Below, piece by piece: positions 1-6,489 of a stretch of DNA of 35,192 nt. A program made the translations under genes and the position numbers. Positions within the stretch are counted from its first letter, which is position 1. Every line of letters begins with the position of its first letter. The notes under the pieces were generated by a model that was not told the origin of the DNA, ran no database searches, and saw only the letters and a list, made by a program, of their open reading frames with translations. The stretch comes from Paracoccaceae bacterium (GTDB taxonomy: Bacteria; Pseudomonadota; Alphaproteobacteria; Rhodobacterales; Rhodobacteraceae): NCBI GenBank assembly GCA_026995265.1, contig JALWPC010000636.1:1-35192 (forward strand), given 5' to 3'.

Positions 1-127
1 TTGACCATGGGTTTGGTTGTGTTGATTATAAAATTGGCAAATATGGCCCATTTGTGCCCGGCTTTGGCGAGCCGGATGGGCGCTATTATTTTGATAGCGA
101 AGCGCTTGCCACCGCCGCTAAAAAATT
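1..127. repeat. Terminal direct repeat copy 1 (identical to 35066-35192); circular contig overlap
   Basis: Base-by-base match of the first 127 nt with the last 127 nt. Confidence 0.97.
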
Positions 128-140
128 ACTGAAACTTTAA
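1..140 (+). CDS. 3' end of the junction-spanning ORF (...YFDSEALATAAKKLLKL*)
   Basis: Continuation of the 34735 frame across the circular junction, TAA at 138-140. Confidence 0.8.
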   Translation, partial: DHGFGCVDYKIGKYGPFVPGFGEPDGRYYFDSEALATAAKKLLKL

Positions 141-347
141 TCCGAGTAGGGGCGACGGCCCCTAGTAAAACTTGGTGAACCCTACCAAGCGGAGAAACAG
201 GGCAAGACAGGCAATCGGTTCGGGCGGGCTTCGTTTCCGCTCAGCAAAATGGGAATCGACGAATTCGATCGTTGGCGGGAAAACCGCTAGGCTTTGCAAG
301 GCCGGTCCTATAGCGCCGGTTGGCCTGTCACCAAAACCAAATAGGAG
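141..347 (+). other. Structured intercistronic region (multiple stem-loops), candidate ncRNA or leader
   Basis: TAGGGGC-GACG-GCCCCTA 147-164; CTTGGT-GAACCCT-ACCAAG 171-189; GCGG...CCGC 275-287; AGGCC...GGCCT 299-326. Confidence 0.4.
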
Positions 348-353
348 ATGAAA

Positions 354-590
354 ATGACCAATAACAAACAAATGACCCATGAATGCAGGGTGGTTATGAA
401 GCGGCGAAATGGCGATATAGTGAGGGTGATGATCGTCGAGTGCTTGGAGAGCGCGACCACGGCGCAGGCAGAAAAACATTACAGCGACTTCGCCAAGATT
501 TTTTGTGGCCGCGAGCAAATAGCACGCGTTGAGTGCGAAATACGCCCCAAGGGCACGCATTGGGACGACCCGAGCAGGGCAACCGCATGA
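354..590 (+). CDS. Hypothetical small protein (start 348 or 354)
   Basis: AGGAG at 343-347; stop overlaps the next start (ATGA). Confidence 0.65.
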   Translation: MTNNKQMTHECRVVMKRRNGDIVRVMIVECLESATTAQAEKHYSDFAKIFCGREQIARVECEIRPKGTHWDDPSRATA

Positions 591-802
591 CCCCCGCTAG
601 GATGACACCCGAAATGATGGAGAAATCCCGCGAGCGCCTTGGCCTTGGGGCCGAGGCTTTCGCGCGGATGCTGGCCGTCAGCTACCAAACTTATTATAGC
701 TGGAAATCTGGCAGAACGCAAATCCCCGTGCGAATCCAGCGGCTTATCTATCTTGCCGAGCGGGCAGACCCGCGCCTTGTGGCTAGTTGGTCCGCGAAAT
801 AA
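587..802 (+). CDS. Small HTH DNA-binding protein (XRE/Cro-like)
   Basis: 71 aa; 'LGLGAEAFARMLAVSYQTYYSWKSGRTQIPVRIQRLI' resembles HTH; ATGA coupling with the upstream gene. Confidence 0.7.
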   Translation: MTPARMTPEMMEKSRERLGLGAEAFARMLAVSYQTYYSWKSGRTQIPVRIQRLIYLAERADPRLVASWSAK

Positions 803-1250
803 TCCCCGCCTCTATCCGGTCCATCGCCCGCGCTTTAACTCGCCGCACCGTAGTGTGCGAACGGCGCTGAATGTCGCCAACCCGCCGCGATGATAGCCCC
901 TTCGCCAGCAAAACCAACGTGCAGCGGTCGCATGTGCAATGTTTCCGGCGGTGCCGGTAGTTAATCGCGTAGCGGAACCATGTCATAACCTCGCTGTGGC
1001 GGTCGAGTGCGTCCGCCGTGGGCTGATGGCGGGGGCGTTTCTCGGTTTCCTCGCCGACCCCAACCTCGCCAACATGCTCGTGAAAATAGTCCGGCCCGTG
1101 CTGGCGCCGGACCTTGGGCCACGGGTTGCGCAAAAAACGCTCGGTTTCCATACATTCCCGCAACAGCCACCAGATGCAATCTTGCGGCGTGTGTGGCTTG
1201 CCCTCTAGGGCAAGCCTTGACCGGGCGTAGTCCATGCAGGCGTTAATCAT
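783..1250 (-). CDS. Hypothetical protein with C-terminal HTH-like segment (possibly DUF6362-like)
   Basis: 155 aa; 'LSSRRVGDIQRRSHTTVRRVKARAMDRIEAGI' looks like a sigma-type HTH. Confidence 0.6.
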   Translation of the reverse strand: MINACMDYARSRLALEGKPHTPQDCIWWLLRECMETERFLRNPWPKVRRQHGPDYFHEHVGEVGVGEETEKRPRHQPTADALDRHSEVMTWFRYAINYRHRRKHCTCDRCTLVLLAKGLSSRRVGDIQRRSHTTVRRVKARAMDRIEAGIISRTN

Positions 1251-1682
1251 TTACGGGCCGTCCAATATTTTCACCGGTGGGCTTTCCTCCCGCAATAGCC
1301 ATGCGCGCCTTTCGGATTCCGCTTCAAGCAACTTTTGGGCCCAGAGCATCCGTTCCCTAACGGCCTGTATTTTTTCATCAAGGGCCGCCGCCGACAGTGA
1401 TCCCGGCACCTCTTCAACAAAACCAACCGCGCAATCGTTGGGGCCGTGGTATGAAAATACAATTTTTCTTGTTTCGCCGCGCATTTCAGACGACGCCGTC
1501 CACCCCGGCATCAGGAATTTATCCACAACATCGCAAAACCCTTCCGGGGGCGCACCGCTTGCTTTGCCGCCCCTGAAAAGGCCAAAAATATCTAGAATTC
1601 TTCTAATCACTTCTCGCCCCTTCCGGTGCCATCCAATTAGCAAGCGCCGCCTGATAGCGCCGCCGGAGGGCTGTTTTTTCAT
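1251..1682 (-). CDS. Hypothetical protein
   Basis: 143-aa ORF, co-directional and tightly packed with neighbours. Confidence 0.55.
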   Translation of the reverse strand: MKKQPSGGAIRRRLLIGWHRKGREVIRRILDIFGLFRGGKASGAPPEGFCDVVDKFLMPGWTASSEMRGETRKIVFSYHGPNDCAVGFVEEVPGSLSAAALDEKIQAVRERMLWAQKLLEAESERRAWLLREESPPVKILDGP

Positions 1683-2061
1683 CCAACCGCGCTACCAGTT
1701 CGGCCCACGCCGGAAACCATTTTTGCGTCCGGCCCCAATGTTCTAGAACATCCCGCACGATGTCCGCCGGATAGGCCTGCAAATCGCGGGCGTAAATTTT
1801 AATCGTCGCCTCCATGTCCGGCAATTTCCGGCCCGTGTTGGTCCGGAGCGTCAATTCTCCCAGCCACGCCAACACTTGCCCTCGGTCCGGTCCGGCAAGC
1901 CATGGCCTCAATCTGGCGCTGATCGCGTCCGCCTCGGCCTGATGGCGACATACCGCCCGCCATCCCTCCCATGGCTTTTGGCTCGATTTGTGCAATTTCA
2001 CCTCGGATGAAATCCACGATTCCGGCGGGCTGTTGCCCATTTTTTCCAGCGTTTGGGGCAT
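1603..2061 (-). CDS. Putative helicase-loader/replication accessory protein (lambda P position)
   Basis: 152 aa; 'ARDLQAYPADIVRDVLEHWGRTQKWFPAWAELVARLDE' resembles a segment of phage replication accessory proteins; directly downstream of the O-like gene. Confidence 0.55.
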   Translation of the reverse strand: MPQTLEKMGNSPPESWISSEVKLHKSSQKPWEGWRAVCRHQAEADAISARLRPWLAGPDRGQVLAWLGELTLRTNTGRKLPDMEATIKIYARDLQAYPADIVRDVLEHWGRTQKWFPAWAELVARLDEKTALRRRYQAALANWMAPEGARSD

Positions 2062-2752
2062 TTTCTTTCCTCGCTTGGTCTAGGTCAATGGCCGTTTTCC
2101 AACATTCCTGATTGAGCCATGTCGCCATCATTTTAGGTCGTTGCCATTGGGCAATTTCCAGATAGTCGCGATAGTTTTCTAGGTTCCGCTCAAACCGTGA
2201 CCGTTCGGCGATTGGTATTTTGGCCAGCTTCGCAAGCACAGATTTACGGCTGCCCCTATTGGCAGGGTGGGGGTAGGCGTCCCAAGCGGCCATGGGCCAG
2301 CTATCAGGTTCTGGGTTTTCCGGTTGGCCTAAAATGTCAAACTGACTATATATATTTCTATTGGGTATGTTCTTTGGGTATGTTCTATTGGGAAGTGACG
2401 CTGGCGTCACATCAGATGTGACGGAGGAATCACATTCGGAAGTGACGCTAGAATCACATTCGACTTCAAACCGAGCCTCTAAATTGACTAGATACGCCTT
2501 GTGGCGGCCCGGCCTCCCCTTAAACGCCTTCTGGCTTTTGACATATCCCCGCTTCTCCAGCACCCCTAACGCCCTGACCACGCTTTCGCGGGCACAGCCT
2601 ATCCGGTCTGCAAGGGTTTGCTGCATTGGCCATGCCGCCTCGCCGGACTTGCCTAGATAGGTTCCAAGCGTCACGAGAACGCGAAACTGAAGATCAGTCA
2701 GGGTTTTGTCGTCAACTGCCGCCGCTGGCGTGATGGAATACCTTGCGCTCAT
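1799..2752 (-). CDS. Replication initiator, lambda O-like, N-terminal winged-helix
   Basis: 317 aa; 'LTDLQFRVLVTLGTYLGKSGEAAWPMQQTLADRIGCARESVVRALGVLEKRGYV' is a wHTH; iterons lie inside the gene; 'MMATWLNQECW' typical of phage initiator C-termini. Confidence 0.75.
   Translation of the reverse strand: MSARYSITPAAAVDDKTLTDLQFRVLVTLGTYLGKSGEAAWPMQQTLADRIGCARESVVRALGVLEKRGYVKSQKAFKGRPGRHKAYLVNLEARFEVECDSSVTSECDSSVTSDVTPASLPNRTYPKNIPNRNIYSQFDILGQPENPEPDSWPMAAWDAYPHPANRGSRKSVLAKLAKIPIAERSRFERNLENYRDYLEIAQWQRPKMMATWLNQECWKTAIDLDQARKENAPNAGKNGQQPAGIVDFIRGEIAQIEPKAMGGMAGGMSPSGRGGRDQRQIEAMACRTGPRASVGVAGRIDAPDQHGPEIAGHGGDD
2341..2462. promoter_or_regulatory. Candidate origin of replication: AT-rich tract, tandem 13-mers, three 18-bp inverted-repeat iterons
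   Basis: TTGGGTATGTTCT x2 at 2361-2373 and 2374-2386; AGTGACGCTGGCGTCACA 2394-2411; TGTGACGGAGGAATCACA 2417-2434; AGTGACGCTAGAATCACA 2441-2458. Confidence 0.7.
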
Positions 2753-3306
2753 TTCTGGCTAACCTCCGGTTTCGGCCACCAGCTGTTTTCTGGGCCGGGG
2801 ATTGTTTTCCCCTTTTTGCAATTACATGTCCGACAAACAGTAAAGAGATTATCAATATCGTTGGTACCACCAGCGCAAACAGGCATAAAGTGGTCAATGG
2901 TCTGATTCTCATCCGAACCACACCACACGCACCTAAAGCCGTCTCTCGCGTAAACCTTGATTCTGAGGCTGTTCGGTATTGTCTCGCGAGCGGGCGATTT
3001 GCTCTTAATTGGGACAGGGTCATCAAATAATTCACCCTCAACCCACAGCCAGAAATATCTGTCTGGGCCGCGCTTTGGTATCCTAACTATCAGATTTTGC
3101 TGAGATAAGCTTTTGATAATTGGCTCCAAATCATCAACACAGCACCACGCCCGCCAACTGCCGATATTATCCTCGCTAATCATAAAATATCGGTCCATTG
3201 GGCGCTCATTCCAGCAATAACCGTCGGCGGCTTTTAACAAAAACAGCCTCTCGCTGGGGCAGCTAAGCTCTTGTTGGGCGGCCCAAGCAAACTCTGCTAA
3301 ACTCAT
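2749..3306 (-). CDS. HNH endonuclease
   Basis: 185 aa; 'RDGFRCVWCGSDENQTIDHFMPVCAGGTNDIDNLFTVCRTCNCKKG' HNH motif; GGAGG upstream. Confidence 0.85.
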   Translation of the reverse strand: MSLAEFAWAAQQELSCPSERLFLLKAADGYCWNERPMDRYFMISEDNIGSWRAWCCVDDLEPIIKSLSQQNLIVRIPKRGPDRYFWLWVEGELFDDPVPIKSKSPARETIPNSLRIKVYARDGFRCVWCGSDENQTIDHFMPVCAGGTNDIDNLFTVCRTCNCKKGKTIPGPENSWWPKPEVSQK

Positions 3307-3434
3307 AACTCCCTCCTAAATTAAGCGCTATGGGGGTAAATTTGGCCCGTCATGCGCGTTTTTCGTTTTAATAGCCCAAGGGGCCGGAATTCATAAACGG
3401 CTATCTGGGTGCTTCTGTGGCGGTTGTGTCGCGC

Positions 3435-3635
3435 TCATATCGTCCCGCCCCTCTGTTTGCCAGCATAGGGCAGGCGCTTGTGGGCCTTGGCCCTTTCGTC
3501 CTCGCGCTCTACCGCGCGGGCAAGTTCCACCTCCGCGCAAATCTCATGCTCCGGAACGCGGTAAGCTTTGGCCAGTTCAGCCGTGTTGAAGCCCCGCTTT
3601 AGGCCCTCTAGATATTTGCGGCCCATGTAACTCAT
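3435..3635 (-). CDS. Small hypothetical protein
   Basis: 66 aa; ATGA coupling with 3632 ORF. Confidence 0.55.
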   Translation of the reverse strand: MSYMGRKYLEGLKRGFNTAELAKAYRVPEHEICAEVELARAVEREDERAKAHKRLPYAGKQRGGTI

Positions 3636-3901
3636 GCCCGCCTCGCAATCATGGCGCCTGCCGCTATGTCGGCCTCATCATATCCAGTGAATTTTATTTT
3701 TCTGGGCGGTGACGGCTGCCGGTCTTTCAGGCTTAGCAGGTTCCGGCGATCAACGATGCTGGCCACGGCCTCCCTTGTCCGGCGCTTGCCCGTTCGGGTT
3801 GTCAATATGGCCGCAATCTCCCGATAGGTCTTGCCGGTAGGTAGCAAGCGCTTAAGTTCCGCTATATCGCCATCCGTCCATTCCTGCCAATCATTCCTCA
3901 T
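3632..3901 (-). CDS. GcrA/Myb-like small DNA-binding protein
   Basis: 89 aa; 'WTDGDIAELKRLLPTGKTYREIAAILTTRTGKRRTREAVASIVDRRNLL' resembles a SANT/GcrA N-terminal HTH. Confidence 0.55.
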   Translation of the reverse strand: MRNDWQEWTDGDIAELKRLLPTGKTYREIAAILTTRTGKRRTREAVASIVDRRNLLSLKDRQPSPPRKIKFTGYDEADIAAGAMIARRA

Positions 3902-4172
3902 GCCGGAGGCCCTTCATAAATTCTGCCACATCCTCAACAGACCGCAATACCTGCATTGGCGACCCTTTCCAGCTGTCCCGAAATTCCACCTGCGCCTTGT
4001 TCAGCTTGGCACCCTCAATTTTAACCTCAACCAAATGCGTTTGGCCACGGTATCCAACGAGCAAATCAACGGGGGTATTCAGCCGCTCAACGCTGGCCCC
4101 ATAGGCCCTAAGCGCATCAACGATTAGTTTCTCGTTCGCGTCACGCTTAGGGTTGTAGCGGTTAAGGCTCAT
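3891..4172 (-). CDS. VRR-NUC / resolvase-like nuclease
   Basis: 'NEKLIVDALRAYGASVERLNTPVDLLVGYRGQTHLVEVKIEGAKLNKAQVEF': D-x(n)-E-x-K nuclease core; start reassigned to MSLNRYNPKRD. Confidence 0.65.
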   Translation of the reverse strand: MSLNRYNPKRDANEKLIVDALRAYGASVERLNTPVDLLVGYRGQTHLVEVKIEGAKLNKAQVEFRDSWKGSPMQVLRSVEDVAEFMKGLRHEE

Positions 4173-4330
4173 GCGGCGGCCACATCCCTTATGTTCAATA
4201 AAAAATATAGGACCATAAAAAGGGCCAAGGCCGCCGCCGACCCGTATTTCTTTTTTGACACACGCGCACCAATCATAACCGACCACATAATGGCCACGAC
4301 CAAGGAAATATAATACTCAAAATCACTCAT
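4169..4330 (-). CDS. Two-TM small membrane protein (53 aa), absent from the ORF track
   Basis: MSDFEYYISLVVAIMWSVMIGARVSKKKYGSAAALALFMVLYFLLNIRDVAAA*; ATGA overlaps on both sides. Confidence 0.6.
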   Translation of the reverse strand: MSDFEYYISLVVAIMWSVMIGARVSKKKYGSAAALALFMVLYFLLNIRDVAAA

Positions 4331-4536
4331 GCGCTCTTTACCAAGCAATACCGCGCCCAGTGCTTTTCGCCGTCGGGGCTTGGCTCGTTCACGGTTTTAA
4401 TATCGTGCCCCTCTTTGCGCAGGTCGTAAATCCTTGCGCCCAATCGGAAGCATCCGAATTTACGCAGTGCGTCAATCGGCGTAATCCCCCTTTTGTGCGT
4501 TTGCAAATATCTTAAAATCTGTTCGGCCTGCGCCAT
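4327..4536 (-). CDS. Phage helix-turn-helix domain protein
   Basis: 'QILRYLQTHKRGITPIDALRKFGCFRLGARIYDLRKEGHDI', a common phage wHTH; GGAGG upstream. Confidence 0.75.
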   Translation of the reverse strand: MAQAEQILRYLQTHKRGITPIDALRKFGCFRLGARIYDLRKEGHDIKTVNEPSPDGEKHWARYCLVKSA

Positions 4537-4545
4537 AAGTCCCTC

Positions 4546-4650
4546 CTATTTTAGCTTTTTCATCTCCACCGGATACACCACTAAAATTATTGCCCCGAAC
4601 AGGCAAATATGATAAACAGACGCCAGCACTATCATGGTTTCAAGCGTCAT
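4546..4650 (-). CDS. 34-aa single-TM protein, absent from the ORF track
   Basis: MTLETMIVLASVYHICLFGAIILVVYPVEMKKLK*; sits between the flanking genes. Confidence 0.45.
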   Translation of the reverse strand: MTLETMIVLASVYHICLFGAIILVVYPVEMKKLK

Positions 4651-5311
4651 TCGGAACCCCCATAATTAGGCGCATCAACCCCGCTAATTTTAGAAATCTT
4701 TGCACTTTCCAATGGCCACTGTCGGGCCGGTCGTAATAACCAAGCCCGACTAAATACTGGTCCCGCACCGTGGTGTGGTCGCGGTTCAATGTGTCCGCAA
4801 TCTGGTAATAGGTGGCCCCCATGCGCCTAAGCGTGTCGGTGACGGCCATTCTGGCTACAACAATCTGGTGGCTGCGTGTCCGGCCACGAATGGAGGCCAT
4901 GGGGTAGCCGGTGATTAGTTTGATAGTTTCAAGGGCCGCGCGTTGGGCCTCCCCCAATTTGGCCAATGGAACCATGCGGGCGTTGTAATTTATGCGGGGC
5001 TTGCCGTTGCAGGTAATGGATTCAGGGGATGGCTTGCGGGGGTGGGTGTGGTAGTCCGCCAATTTATCATAGGGGCGGGCGATGTCACCACCGCCCGCCA
5101 GAGGGGGGCCAATTACTGCCTGATAGACCGTCCGCCCCGCCATGGCAGTTTCACGCTTGGCGCATTGGCCCTGTCGCCGCCCCTCAACGGCGCTTAGGAG
5201 GTTGACGGGACGGTAAGGGTGGCCAGCGGTTAATCGGGGAGGAACGCAACCGCTGGCCTCGCCGGACCTTGTGCAGTCAACAAGGAGTGATGGCCCGGCG
5301 AAATCTGTCAT
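4640..5311 (-). CDS. Protein with DnaA domain IV-like C-terminal region
   Basis: 'RGRTRSHQIVVARMAVTDTLRRMGATYYQIADTLNRDHTTVRDQY' resembles the DnaA C-terminal DNA-binding helices; no AAA+ region. Confidence 0.65.
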   Translation of the reverse strand: MTDFAGPSLLVDCTRSGEASGCVPPRLTAGHPYRPVNLLSAVEGRRQGQCAKRETAMAGRTVYQAVIGPPLAGGGDIARPYDKLADYHTHPRKPSPESITCNGKPRINYNARMVPLAKLGEAQRAALETIKLITGYPMASIRGRTRSHQIVVARMAVTDTLRRMGATYYQIADTLNRDHTTVRDQYLVGLGYYDRPDSGHWKVQRFLKLAGLMRLIMGVPNDA

Positions 5312-5526
5312 GCCGCTTTCACTTTCCGCCAAGATTCGGGGGTTTCCCGCTCCATTATCTTAACGGCTTTGGCGTAGGTGTCCATCATAATTGGGCGCCC
5401 GTTTGATAGTCTAGCATAAAGCTTTGGATTATTGAAGTGACGCAAACCCCAGACCGACGGAGCGCATCCAAGGGTTTTGCAGTGGGCCTTAATCTTGGCC
5501 GCCAATTGTTTTGCTGTGTAAATCAT
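5308..5526 (-). CDS. Putative repressor-like regulator (72 aa), first gene after the leftward promoter
   Basis: MIYTAKQLAAKIKAHCKTLGCAPSVWGLRHFNNPKLYARLSNGRPIMMDTYAKAVKIMERETPESWRKVKAA*; position next to divergent promoters; HTH only weakly recognisable. Confidence 0.5.
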   Translation of the reverse strand: MIYTAKQLAAKIKAHCKTLGCAPSVWGLRHFNNPKLYARLSNGRPIMMDTYAKAVKIMERETPESWRKVKAA

Positions 5527-5533
5527 GCCTTCC

Positions 5534-5562
5534 CCTATATTGGCTGTTGCCCACAATGTCAA
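5534..5562 (-). promoter_or_regulatory. Leftward sigma70-like promoter (TTGACA-17-TATAGG)
   Basis: Minus strand: -35 TTGACA (5557-5562), 17-bp spacer, -10 TATAGG (5534-5539). Confidence 0.65.
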
Positions 5563-5595
5563 TAATATTTTTTTACTAGGGGCCAAACTTTTTTC

Positions 5596-5624
5596 TTGAC
5601 CTTGGCCTTGGCCCAATATATAAG
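5596..5624 (+). promoter_or_regulatory. Rightward sigma70-like promoter (TTGACC-17-TATAAG)
   Basis: TTGACC 5596-5601, 17-bp spacer, TATAAG 5619-5624. Confidence 0.6.
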
Positions 5625-5645
5625 GGGTTATCAATGGAGGTTGAT

Positions 5646-5948
5646 ATGCAATATTACGACTTTAACAAGGATGGCCTGTTATTTGAGGACTTGGTCATCG
5701 AATGGACCGTCACCGGATTGGAAGAACCGGAGGCTAATGTCACATATATAGCGCAGTTTGAGGGCGAGCCGAATATGCTAGAAAGCAAAAACCCTGTTGT
5801 CAAGGCATTGGCCGAATGGATGCGCGGCGTTATCGAAGGCGACACTGACGCAGAAGCCGAGGCCATCGAGGGCGCTGGTTTTTCGTTTCGCAATAGCCCA
5901 GACGGGAATCCATACACAGGAAGCTGGAGGATTACAAATGGAAAATAA
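5646..5948 (+). CDS. Hypothetical acidic protein
   Basis: GGAGG at 5636-5640 before ATG 5646. Confidence 0.7.
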   Translation: MQYYDFNKDGLLFEDLVIEWTVTGLEEPEANVTYIAQFEGEPNMLESKNPVVKALAEWMRGVIEGDTDAEAEAIEGAGFSFRNSPDGNPYTGSWRITNGK

Positions 5949-6117
5949 TATTATCCGCGAGGTCGGTATTTACCGATTACTGGAAACCCCCGACGGGAAA
6001 TACTTCCTAATCAACACACATACAGATGACGAACGCAGGGTGTCACAAAGGCTGGCTTTCTTGTTGAAGGCAGAGGGCGACTCTAGTTTTGTTGAACAGT
6101 GTTCTTTTTTTCTTTGA
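5938..6117 (+). CDS. Hypothetical small protein (59 aa)
   Basis: GGAGG before ATG 5938; overlaps the upstream stop. Confidence 0.6.
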   Translation: MENNIIREVGIYRLLETPDGKYFLINTHTDDERRVSQRLAFLLKAEGDSSFVEQCSFFL

Positions 6118-6132
6118 TGCAGGAGAAAGCTA

Positions 6133-6489
6133 ATGACTAATATAGCACGCCTACCCCTTTCCTATCGCCAATTTACGGACACGGAACTTGAAGCGGCCTT
6201 CTGGCACCTGTCCACCGCCGCCCGCGCGGTTGATGAACTTATCTTGAACCACAAGCGCGTTCTCCCCTTCACTGGCGGCATGGGGTTCCCCGGCCAGTTA
6301 ACACCAATGGTTGCGCGCTGGGAGAAAGACCTAATCGAATTGGACCAGCATATGCAAAGGGTGATTAAGGAAATGACCTTGCGCAAGATGAAAATGCCGG
6401 ACTACGCGGCGGAAAAACAAAGCCCTGCCGATGAATGGCAGGCGCAATTTGAAAGATACGAAAGCCATCTTGGAGGATGTAATGACTAA
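6133..6489 (+). CDS. Hypothetical protein
   Basis: 118-aa ORF; GGAG upstream; operon position. Confidence 0.65.
   Translation: MTNIARLPLSYRQFTDTELEAAFWHLSTAARAVDELILNHKRVLPFTGGMGFPGQLTPMVARWEKDLIELDQHMQRVIKEMTLRKMKMPDYAAEKQSPADEWQAQFERYESHLGGCND

Noticed and set aside
1-127. Interpreting the terminal identity as a T7-like direct terminal repeat
   Set aside because: 127 bp equals a usual assembler k-mer and joining completes an ORF; an assembly overlap is the simpler explanation.
162-560. 132-aa minus-strand ORF
   Set aside because: Antisense to the 354-590 gene and crosses the structured gap; composition not protein-like and no coupling.
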